Assembly: GCA_910585745.1 (NCBI GenBank)
Contig: CAJUFM010000007.1
Coordinates: 1 to 57,619, forward strand
Direction of reading: 5' to 3'
DNA length: 57,619 bases
DNA from: an uncultured Eubacterium sp.
Lineage (GTDB): Bacteria; Bacillota; Clostridia; Lachnospirales; Lachnospiraceae
The position numbers and the translations under genes were made by a program. The notes below the pieces were generated by a model. The model ran no database searches. It worked only from the letters and a program-made list of their open reading frames with translations, and was not told the origin of the DNA. Shown piece after piece: positions 22,182-29,710 of this stretch (the stretch's first letter is position 1; each line of letters begins with the position of its first letter).

Positions 22182-23993
22182 ATGATTCATCTTTTAGATC
22201 AGAATACGATAGATAAGATTGCCGCCGGTGAAGTAATCGAACGACCGGCGGCAGTTGTAAAAGAACTTGTTGAAAATGCGATAGATTCCGGGGCAAATGC
22301 CATCACCATCGAGATCAAGCAGGGTGGTATTTCCTTCATTCGGATCACAGACAATGGCTGCGGCATTCCGAAAGATGAGATTCCATTGGCTTTTCAGCGC
22401 CACGCTACCAGCAAAATATCCACCATCGAAGATCTGCTTCAGGTAAAAAGTCTTGGATTCCGGGGAGAGGCGCTTTCGAGCATCGCCGCGGTATCCCAGG
22501 TGGAACTGATCACCAAAGATGCCGATTCCATCATTGGCTGCCGCTATGAGATCCACGGGGGAAGAGAGATCACAAAGGAAGAGATCGGCTGTCCTGACGG
22601 AACCACCTTTATTATGAGAAATTTATTTTATAATACACCGGCGAGGGGAAAGTTTCTAAAGACCAATATGACAGAAGGCGGCTATATCAGTGATGTAGTA
22701 CTCCATTTCATATTGTCCCATCCAGAAGTCCGCTTCAAATTTATCTGGGACGGAAAAATAAAGATCCAGACCTCCGGAAATGGAAATGTAAAGGACAATA
22801 TTTACAATCAGTACGGACCGGACATTACAAAAGTGCTGCTGCCTGTGGAAGTCAGCCAGAATGGCATGACGCTGACGGGGTTTATTGGCAAGCCGGAACT
22901 TTCCAGAGGAACCCGTTCTTTTATGAATTATTATATCAATGGAAGGCATATTAAAAGCCCGGTGATCCAGAAGGGGATCGAGGCTGCCTATCAAGGCTTT
23001 TCCATGACAAACCGTTTCCCTTTCACTGCATTATTTCTGGAGATTGACAGTTCCTGTCTGGATGTAAATGTCCACCCCGCAAAAATGGAAGTGCGGTTTA
23101 CCAATCAGGAAGAAGTATATGAACTGTTCCGTTCCGGACTGCATGGCATATTAAAGCAGGCGACTCTGATCCCGGAGGTTTCCCTGGGAAAAGAAGAAAC
23201 AGCAAAGAAGGCAGCAAAAAAGACGGTAAGAACTCCAGCGGGGACACCGGAGATACCCAAAACGCCAGAACCATTTGAGACGAAGAGGATCATCCAGACA
23301 CCGGCTGCCGCAGACTCCATAGCAGCGAAAGCACCGCTAAAAAATACACAGCTCCCGGAAATAAAATACGAACAGCAGTCCTTATTTCAGAACCAGCTGC
23401 TTCATGAAGAAGACGCGGTTCCTTTCCGACTGATCGGACAAGTATTCGGCACCTTCTGGCTTATCGAATACAAAGATGAGCTGCTGATCATCGACCAGCA
23501 TGCCGCCCATGAAAAAGTACTTTATGAAGAACTAATGAAGGAACTGTCGGAGAATCATGTTTACAGCCAGAATCTGCTGACACCGGTGGTGCTCACCCTG
23601 ACTCACCGGGAAAAGGAAGTGCTGGCGTCCTATCAGGAAGCTTTTACAAATCTCGGTTTTGAAATCGAAGAATTTGGGGGCGATGAATATGCGGTGAAGG
23701 CGGTACCTTCCCATTTTCTGCATCTAGCTTCCAGGGAGTTGTTTTACAGTATTTTAGATGAACTTATGGAAAATCCACAGAGGGGGAATACAGAGCTGAT
23801 CACAGACCGCTGTGCTACGATTTCCTGTAAGGCGGCGGTAAAAGGCAATCACACCCTTTCTTTTTCAGAAGCGGAAAAGCTTATAGAAAAAATGCTGAAA
23901 GCGGAAGAACCTTATCACTGTCCCCATGGGAGACCAACTACTATTTCCATGACCAAAAAAGAGTTTGAGAAAAAGTTTAAAAGGATCGTGTAA
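22182..23993 (+). CDS. mutL: DNA mismatch repair endonuclease MutL
   Basis: A 603-residue protein. GHKL ATPase motifs are ENAIDSGA, DNGCGI and GFRGEALSSIA. A Pro/Ala-rich linker (about 335-385) precedes the dimerisation domain. DQHAAHEKVLYEE matches DQHA-x2-E-x4-E, so it is the endonuclease-active type, nicking the new strand after MutS recognition, and CPHGRP near the C-terminus is the accompanying metal-site motif. QQSLFQ in the linker region may bind the sliding clamp. GGAGG precedes the ATG. Confidence 0.97.
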   Translation: MIHLLDQNTIDKIAAGEVIERPAAVVKELVENAIDSGANAITIEIKQGGISFIRITDNGCGIPKDEIPLAFQRHATSKISTIEDLLQVKSLGFRGEALSSIAAVSQVELITKDADSIIGCRYEIHGGREITKEEIGCPDGTTFIMRNLFYNTPARGKFLKTNMTEGGYISDVVLHFILSHPEVRFKFIWDGKIKIQTSGNGNVKDNIYNQYGPDITKVLLPVEVSQNGMTLTGFIGKPELSRGTRSFMNYYINGRHIKSPVIQKGIEAAYQGFSMTNRFPFTALFLEIDSSCLDVNVHPAKMEVRFTNQEEVYELFRSGLHGILKQATLIPEVSLGKEETAKKAAKKTVRTPAGTPEIPKTPEPFETKRIIQTPAAADSIAAKAPLKNTQLPEIKYEQQSLFQNQLLHEEDAVPFRLIGQVFGTFWLIEYKDELLIIDQHAAHEKVLYEELMKELSENHVYSQNLLTPVVLTLTHREKEVLASYQEAFTNLGFEIEEFGGDEYAVKAVPSHFLHLASRELFYSILDELMENPQRGNTELITDRCATISCKAAVKGNHTLSFSEAEKLIEKMLKAEEPYHCPHGRPTTISMTKKEFEKKFKRIV

Positions 23994-23995
23994 TA

Positions 23996-24952
23996 ATGAA
24001 TCAAAAACCACTTATCATCCTCACCGGTCCCACGGCGGTGGGAAAGACTGCTGCCTCCATCCAGCTGGCAAAAGCAGCAGGAGGGGAGATCATCTCTGCT
24101 GATTCCATGCAGATCTACCAGCAGATGAATATCGGAACGGCAAAGATTACTCCGGAAGAAATGCAGGGAATTCCCCATCATCTGGTGGATGAGATCCCGC
24201 CGGATACCCCTTTTCACGTCTATGAATTTAAGAAAATGGCAGAACAGGCCATGCGTGGGATCTGGGAACGTGGACATATACCGGTGGTCGCAGGGGGCAC
24301 CGGTTTTTATATTCAGGCGCTTCTTTATGACATCGATTTTAACCCGGAGGAAAATCATCACTCTTACCGGGTGAAGTTAGAAGAAATTGCCAATTTAGAG
24401 GGGGCGGCTTATCTGCATGACCAGCTGAGAAGCATCGATCCCATTTCTGCAGAATGCATTCATCCCAACAATATAAAGCGGGTCATCCGGGCGCTGGAAT
24501 ATTACCATGAGACGGGGACGCCGATTTCAGCCCATAACCAGCAGCAGAGGACAAAAAGCTCTCCCTACGATTTTATCTATATTGTACTGACCATGAACCG
24601 CCAGAAGCTATATGAAAGGATCAACAAAAGGGTAGAGCAGATGTTTGAACAGGGGCTGTTAGAAGAAGCGGAGGCGCTGATAAGGCAGGGCTGCACCAGT
24701 GATATGACTTCTATGCAGGCCATCGGATACAAGGAATTATTCCCATACTTTGAGGGGAAGATATCCAGGGAAGAAGCGATGGAGCAGATCCAGAAGGACA
24801 CAAGACATTTTGCCAAGCGGCAGCTCACATGGTTTCGCAGGGAACGGGATGTATTTTTTCTGGATAAGGATCAATTTGAAGATGACGAAGCAGTGGTTCG
24901 TGAAATTCTTCATCTGGCAGAGAAAAGGGGGATTATAAACCATGAGGAATGA
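23996..24952 (+). CDS. miaA: tRNA dimethylallyltransferase MiaA
   Basis: A 318-residue enzyme that adds a dimethylallyl group to A37 of tRNAs reading UNN codons. The P-loop TGPTAVGKT, the substrate motif ISADSMQIYQQMNIGTAK, the GGTGFYIQALLY segment and AIGYKE are diagnostic. It starts two bases after mutL and overlaps the next gene by 11 nt, so mutS-mutL-miaA and the PLP gene form one tight operon. Confidence 0.97.
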   Translation: MNQKPLIILTGPTAVGKTAASIQLAKAAGGEIISADSMQIYQQMNIGTAKITPEEMQGIPHHLVDEIPPDTPFHVYEFKKMAEQAMRGIWERGHIPVVAGGTGFYIQALLYDIDFNPEENHHSYRVKLEEIANLEGAAYLHDQLRSIDPISAECIHPNNIKRVIRALEYYHETGTPISAHNQQQRTKSSPYDFIYIVLTMNRQKLYERINKRVEQMFEQGLLEEAEALIRQGCTSDMTSMQAIGYKELFPYFEGKISREEAMEQIQKDTRHFAKRQLTWFRRERDVFFLDKDQFEDDEAVVREILHLAEKRGIINHEE

Positions 24953-26246
24953 CAATAATTTATTATATGACATGTATCAGAAAAGCGGTATCAGCAAGCC
25001 GGTCCTGGATTATGCCAGTCAGATCTGCAGTACTCTGGAAGAACGTTTCCACGGCATTGACGAGACCGCTGAGTACAATCAGCTCAAGGTCCTGCAGGCA
25101 TTCCAGGAAAACCGGGTCAGCGCAGAGCACATGAACGGAAGCACCGGCTACGGTTATAACGATGACGGAAGGGACACATTGGAACGGGTGTATGCCCATA
25201 TTTTCCGCTGCGAGGACGCTCTTGTCCGCTCCCAGATCACCTGCGGCACCCATGCGCTGACTCTTGCCCTGTCAGCAATCCTCCGGCCGGGAGACGAATT
25301 GTTTTCTCCAGTGGGCAAACCCTATGATACTCTGGAGGGCATCATCGGTATACACGGCAAAAATGAGCCCGGTTCACTGAAGGAATTTGGCATCACCTAT
25401 GCCCAGGCGGATTTAAAAGAAGACAGCAGTTTTGATCATGAGGCCATAAAAAATGCACTGAATGACCGGACCAAACTGGTGACGATCCAGCGTTCTAAGG
25501 GCTATGCCATGCGAAAAACCCTTTCTGTAAAACAGATCGGAGAACTGATAACATTTATAAAAGAACATGCCCCCCATGTGATCTGCATGGTGGATAACTG
25601 TTACGGAGAATTTGTGGAACCAATAGAACCAGCAGAAGTCGGGGCTGATCTTGTGGTCGGCTCCCTGATCAAAAACCTTGGCGGCGGCATAGCGCCGATG
25701 GGGGGCTACCTCGCCGGGAGGAAAGATCTGATCGAACTGGCGGCAAACCGGCTGACGGCACCAGGTCTGGGAAAAGAGGTAGGCGCATCTTTGGGAACCA
25801 ATCCCTCTTTTTATCAGGGACTTTTTTTTGCGCCAACTGTGGTGGCAGGTGCATTAAAATCCGCTATCTTTGCAGCCCATCTTTACGAAGGTCTTGGTTT
25901 CACTACCAGTCCTGGCGCGGCAGAAGAGCGCCATGATATTATCCAGGCCGTGGCACTGGGATCCCCGGATCGGATCATAGCTTTTTGTGAGGGAATTCAA
26001 GCTGGTTCCCCTGTAGACAGCTATGTGGCACCGGAGCCCTACGCGATGCCGGGATACCACAGCGATGTGATCATGGCGGCAGGCAATTTTATTCAGGGAT
26101 CCTCTATCGAACTCAGTGCCGATGCCCCTATTGAACCGCCTTACAGCGTTTATTTTCAAGGGGGACTGACCTGGCAGCACGGAAAATTTGGAATATTAAT
26201 GTCGCTTCAGCGGATGGTGGATAAAAAATTAATTAATTTACCATAA
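24942..26246 (+). CDS. Methionine gamma-lyase family PLP protein (YnbB-like)
   Basis: A 434-residue fold-type I PLP protein of the COG4100 family, annotated as methionine gamma-lyase-like or 'aluminium resistance' protein. The cofactor lysine is in SLIKNLGGGIAPMGGY. SQITCGTHALTLALSAILRPGDE binds the cofactor phosphate and the Asp in CMVDNCYGEF stacks under the ring. The substrate is not established. It overlaps miaA by 11 nt; in Bacillus a homologue lies in the same neighbourhood with hfq and hflX, both absent here. The last 17 codons and downstream DNA are duplicated in tandem just after the gene. Confidence 0.88.
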   Translation: MRNDNNLLYDMYQKSGISKPVLDYASQICSTLEERFHGIDETAEYNQLKVLQAFQENRVSAEHMNGSTGYGYNDDGRDTLERVYAHIFRCEDALVRSQITCGTHALTLALSAILRPGDELFSPVGKPYDTLEGIIGIHGKNEPGSLKEFGITYAQADLKEDSSFDHEAIKNALNDRTKLVTIQRSKGYAMRKTLSVKQIGELITFIKEHAPHVICMVDNCYGEFVEPIEPAEVGADLVVGSLIKNLGGGIAPMGGYLAGRKDLIELAANRLTAPGLGKEVGASLGTNPSFYQGLFFAPTVVAGALKSAIFAAHLYEGLGFTTSPGAAEERHDIIQAVALGSPDRIIAFCEGIQAGSPVDSYVAPEPYAMPGYHSDVIMAAGNFIQGSSIELSADAPIEPPYSVYFQGGLTWQHGKFGILMSLQRMVDKKLINLP

Positions 26247-26420
26247 CATTTGACGAAAAGCCACTGAAAAGACTTTTGATCCAGCTATGCTTTTTAAAAA
26301 TATATTTGGGATTTTAATGTCGCTTCAGCGGATGGTGGATAAAAAATTAGTCGATTTACCATAACATTTGACGAAAAGTCACTGAAAAAACTTTTCATCC
26401 TGCTATACTTTTTAAAAAAA
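26190..26420 (+). repeat. 118-bp tandem duplication of the PLP gene's 3' end
   Basis: The segment from about 26190 (last codons of the PLP gene, ATGTCGCTTCAGCGGATGG at 26199) to about 26300 is repeated at 26308-26420 with a period of 118 bp. The second copy still reads GILMSLQRMVDKKLVDLP then stop, but has no start of its own. Both copies include TTGACGAAAAG-type sequence with a weak hairpin (GAAAAG/CTTTT). It fills most of the gap before radC. Confidence 0.88.
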
Positions 26421-26472
26421 TTATGGTAGAATAGACCATGTATGATTGGCAGTGATAGGGAATGGAGTAAAA

Positions 26473-27171
26473 ATGAGCCAAAAATATTATACGATGAAAG
26501 ATCTTCCTGAGTCGGAACGGCCGTATGAAAAGCTGGAAAAATACGGGACAGCCAGTTTGTCCGATGCAGAGCTGATCGCCGTTCTGATCCGGAATGGCAG
26601 TCATCACAAAAACAGTGTGACTCTCGCTACGGAGATACTGAATCTCCATCCCATACACAAAGGGCTGATGGGACTGCATTATCTGTCCAGTCAGGAACTC
26701 ATGAAGATTGACGGTATCGGCAGGGTTAAGGCTGCGCAGCTGTTGTGCACTGCGGAAATCTCCAACCGGATGACCAGACAGCGTAAGCAGGAAGGAGAGC
26801 GGTTTGATTCTCCGGGAACTGTTGCCGGATTTTTTATGGAAGAGATGCGGACAAAAGAGACAGAACATACTTTGATTGTCTTTCTGGACAACCGTTGCCG
26901 GCTGATCCGGTATGAACTCCTGTTTGTAGGCTCCGTGTCAGCCAGTATGGCAAATCCAAGGGAAATATTAAAAAAAGCATTGCAGTATGATGCATCATGT
27001 TTTATCATGCTACATAATCATCCAAGCGGGGATCCGACACCAAGCACTGCAGATATTAAGTTGTCGGAACAGTTGAAAACTGCCGGGGAACTCATCGGCA
27101 TCCGGCTTCTGGATCATATTATTCTGGGTGATTGTCAGTATGTCAGTCTGAGAGAACGAGGACACATATGA
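26473..27171 (+). CDS. radC: DNA repair protein RadC (JAB/MPN domain)
   Basis: A 232-residue protein. The ATG at 26473 was chosen because GGAG (26464-26467) is close upstream; an in-frame TTG nine codons earlier is unlikely. A helix-hairpin-helix region (about 45-80, KIDGIGRVKAAQLL) precedes a JAB1/MPN domain with HNHPSGDPTPS metal motif. Despite its name RadC has no proven repair role in most bacteria. It precedes mreB, as in Bacillus and many Clostridia. Confidence 0.93.
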   Translation: MSQKYYTMKDLPESERPYEKLEKYGTASLSDAELIAVLIRNGSHHKNSVTLATEILNLHPIHKGLMGLHYLSSQELMKIDGIGRVKAAQLLCTAEISNRMTRQRKQEGERFDSPGTVAGFFMEEMRTKETEHTLIVFLDNRCRLIRYELLFVGSVSASMANPREILKKALQYDASCFIMLHNHPSGDPTPSTADIKLSEQLKTAGELIGIRLLDHIILGDCQYVSLRERGHI

Positions 27172-27199
27172 GAATATATTGTTAGAGAGGATGAACAAA

Positions 27200-28192
27200 A
27201 TGCTGGGAAAAGCGATAGGAATTGATTTTGGAACAAGCTCTATAAAAATTTATAAGAATGGGGAAGGCGTGATCCTTCACCAGAAAAGTGTAATTGCCAT
27301 ATATAAGAAAAATCATGTATTTGCGGTGGGGGATGAAGCTTTTGAGATGTATGAAAAAGCGCCGGAGAATCTGGATGTATCTTATCCGATCAAAAATGGA
27401 GTGATTGCTGATATTGGAAATATGCAGTCCATGATCGATTATTTCTTTACGGAGCTGAATGGCAAAAAAAGATTTAAGGGGGCAGAATATTATATTGCCG
27501 TCCCCACAGATATCACAGAGGTAGAAAAGAGAGCATATTTTGACTTGATCGCCAACATGAATCTCAAATCAAAGAAAATCCATGTGGTAGAGAAGCCCAT
27601 CGCTGATGCTCTTGGCATGAATCTGGATATCACAAAGTCCACGGGAACCCTGGTGGTGGACATCGGGGCAAATACCGCTGAGATCTCGGTTCTTTCCCTG
27701 GGCGGCATTGTGTTGAGCCGGCTCATCCCGGTAGGGGGAAACCGTTTTGACGAAGTGATCATCAATAAGATCAAAAAAGATATGAATTTTGTCATCGGTG
27801 AAAAGAGCGCCGAACTGATCAAAAAGAATATTGCCTCCGCTTATGTGACAGATGAAACCATGGACATCTGTGGACGCAATCTGGTGACCGGTCTTCCCAG
27901 CGAGATCACGGTGACCGGAGCTGACATCCACGACGCCCTGGCTGAGCTGTTCCAGAACATTGTTGATTCCATCAAGATCATTCTGGAGAGAACACCGCCA
28001 GAAATTTCTTCTGATATTTATAAATCCGGCCTCTATCTGACTGGAGGGTCCAGCCGCATCAAAGACCTGGGCAAGTTTATTTACGATGAACTTGGTCTGA
28101 AGGTAAATCTCTGTGATGAGCCGGAGAGTACAGTTATTATGGGACTGGGTGCTGTGATCGAGGATCCGGAACTCGCCAAGCTTGCTCTTTAA
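27200..28192 (+). CDS. mreB: Rod-shape actin homologue MreB
   Basis: A 330-residue actin-fold protein. The ATG at 27200 is nine bases after AGAGAGG and gives the N-terminus MLGKAIGIDFGTSSIKIY; the upstream ATG (27191) abuts that ribosome binding site. Phosphate-binding loops IGIDFGTSS and VVDIGANTAEIS and the adenosine motif YLTGGSSRIKDL are present. It polymerises on the inner membrane and directs lateral wall synthesis through MreC, MreD, RodA and PBP2, all encoded downstream. Paralogues exist, so Mbl cannot be excluded, but context favours MreB. Confidence 0.93.
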   Translation: MLGKAIGIDFGTSSIKIYKNGEGVILHQKSVIAIYKKNHVFAVGDEAFEMYEKAPENLDVSYPIKNGVIADIGNMQSMIDYFFTELNGKKRFKGAEYYIAVPTDITEVEKRAYFDLIANMNLKSKKIHVVEKPIADALGMNLDITKSTGTLVVDIGANTAEISVLSLGGIVLSRLIPVGGNRFDEVIINKIKKDMNFVIGEKSAELIKKNIASAYVTDETMDICGRNLVTGLPSEITVTGADIHDALAELFQNIVDSIKIILERTPPEISSDIYKSGLYLTGGSSRIKDLGKFIYDELGLKVNLCDEPESTVIMGLGAVIEDPELAKLAL

Positions 28193-28262
28193 TACAGTTA
28201 ATACAGATATGGGAAAAGTGTGAAAAATAAATTGTTTCACAACACAAACTACATTTGTGCTG

Positions 28263-28312
28263 CAAGTTTGTGCGTACACACACAAACTTGTAATGCGCAA
28301 AAGGCATGCGCA
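28263..28312. repeat. Palindromic element between mreB and mreC
   Basis: CAAGTTTGTG (28263-28272) and CACAAACTTG (28281-28290) form a 10-bp stem, followed by two self-complementary TGCGCA motifs (28294-28299 and 28307-28312) in ATGCGCAAAAGGCATGCGC. The AAGTTTGTGC...CACAAACTT core recurs at 52898-52923, and the GCATGC-x-CAAA end recalls the 78-bp repeats near 16 kb. Confidence 0.75.
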
Positions 28313-28326
28313 AATGGAGGAAAAGC

Positions 28327-29208
28327 ATGAAGAAAAAAAGAAGAAGAAAGAGATTTTCCATTCATCCAAAGTATATCTATATATCCCTGAGTATCCTCTG
28401 TGCTTTTCTGGTCGTTTTGAGTTTTCGATTCTCCGATCAGTTCCGTACCTTTAAGACAACTTTGGGGGATGTGGTGACCCCCATGCAGAGCGGGATCAAT
28501 GCCGTGGGGAAATGGATCTACGGGAAAATGGATCTGCTTGACACAAAGGAAAAACTTCTCGAAGAAAATAAAGAGCTGAAACAAAAACTAGACGCCCTCA
28601 GCTATGACAATAAGATCCTGGCAGGAGAAAACAGTGATCTGGATAAATACCGGGAACTTTATAAACTGGACCAGCAGTATCCGGATTATCCGAAGGTAGC
28701 TGCCACTGTCATCGGCAGGGACGGCAACAACTGGTTCAATCTTTTTACCATTGACAAGGGGAAAGAAGACGGCGTGGATGTGGACATGAATGTCATCGCT
28801 GGAAATGGGCTTGTGGGGATTGTCTCCGAGGCGGGAAAACACTACGCCAAAGTCCGCAGTATCATCGATGACAAAAGCAATGTCAGCTCCATGTTTGAAA
28901 ACACAGGAGAAACCTGTATGGTAAAGGGAAATATGCAAAGTATCTACAAGGGATTTATTGATGTTACCATGATCAGCAATACGGCGGAGGCAAAGGACGG
29001 AGATGCCGTGGTGACTTCCCGGATCAGTGATAAATTTCTTCCGGGGCTTTTAGTCGGATACATCTCCAACATCCATGATGAGACCGACGGGCTCTCCAAG
29101 TATGCCCAGCTCACACCGGTGGTATCCTTTGACAAACTGGAAACCGTACTGATCATTACAGCGCTGAAGGATAATTCGGAAATTGAGGATATAAAAAACT
29201 ATGATTAA
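28327..29208 (+). CDS. mreC: Rod-shape protein MreC
   Basis: A 293-residue protein. The ATG at 28327 was chosen because GGAGG (28316-28320) precedes it by six bases; the ORF opens seven codons earlier. A basic cytoplasmic tip, one membrane helix (about 14-34), a coiled coil (about 65-110, with KLLEENKELKQKLDAL) and two beta domains follow the MreC plan. It scaffolds PBP2 and RodA outside the membrane. It overlaps mreD by 8 nt. Confidence 0.95.
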   Translation: MKKKRRRKRFSIHPKYIYISLSILCAFLVVLSFRFSDQFRTFKTTLGDVVTPMQSGINAVGKWIYGKMDLLDTKEKLLEENKELKQKLDALSYDNKILAGENSDLDKYRELYKLDQQYPDYPKVAATVIGRDGNNWFNLFTIDKGKEDGVDVDMNVIAGNGLVGIVSEAGKHYAKVRSIIDDKSNVSSMFENTGETCMVKGNMQSIYKGFIDVTMISNTAEAKDGDAVVTSRISDKFLPGLLVGYISNIHDETDGLSKYAQLTPVVSFDKLETVLIITALKDNSEIEDIKNYD

Positions 29209-29707
29209 ACGACGGATTTCCACGATAGTGATCATATTCATTGGATTTATACTCCAGACTACCGCCCTGCATGCCATCGAACTGGCAGATGTGGTACCGA
29301 ATATACTGCTCATACTTACCGTCTGCTACTCCTATATGCGGGGGAGAACTTCCGGTCTGCTGACCGGTTTTCTATGCGGTCTGCTTCTGGACATGCAGTT
29401 CGGCAATGTGATCGGGCTTTATGCCTTTGTTTTTATGACCATTGGTTTTTTGTGTGGTTACTGCCAGAAGATCTATTTTACAGACAACTACATACTTCCG
29501 TGTGTACTCGTCGGGATCAGCGATCTGTTTTATGGCATTTATTACTATGTTACAGAGTTTCTGGTAAGAGGGCGGCTGTATTTTGGCTTTGCGTTTACAT
29601 CTGTCATTCTTCCGGAGATCATTTATACTCTGATCGTCTCCGCACTCGTGTTCCGGCTTCTCAATATGCTTGAGAAGTTTTTAGCAGAAAAAAAAGAGGA
29701 GGTATAA
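29201..29707 (+). CDS. mreD: Rod-shape membrane protein MreD
   Basis: A 168-residue polytopic protein with about five membrane helices, of normal MreD length, overlapping the end of mreC. It belongs to the elongasome with MreB, MreC, RodA and PBP2. Sequence conservation in this family is low, so the call rests on hydropathy and its position between mreC and the PBP2 gene. Confidence 0.93.
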   Translation: MIKRRISTIVIIFIGFILQTTALHAIELADVVPNILLILTVCYSYMRGRTSGLLTGFLCGLLLDMQFGNVIGLYAFVFMTIGFLCGYCQKIYFTDNYILPCVLVGISDLFYGIYYYVTEFLVRGRLYFGFAFTSVILPEIIYTLIVSALVFRLLNMLEKFLAEKKEEV

Positions 29708-29710
29708 TCT

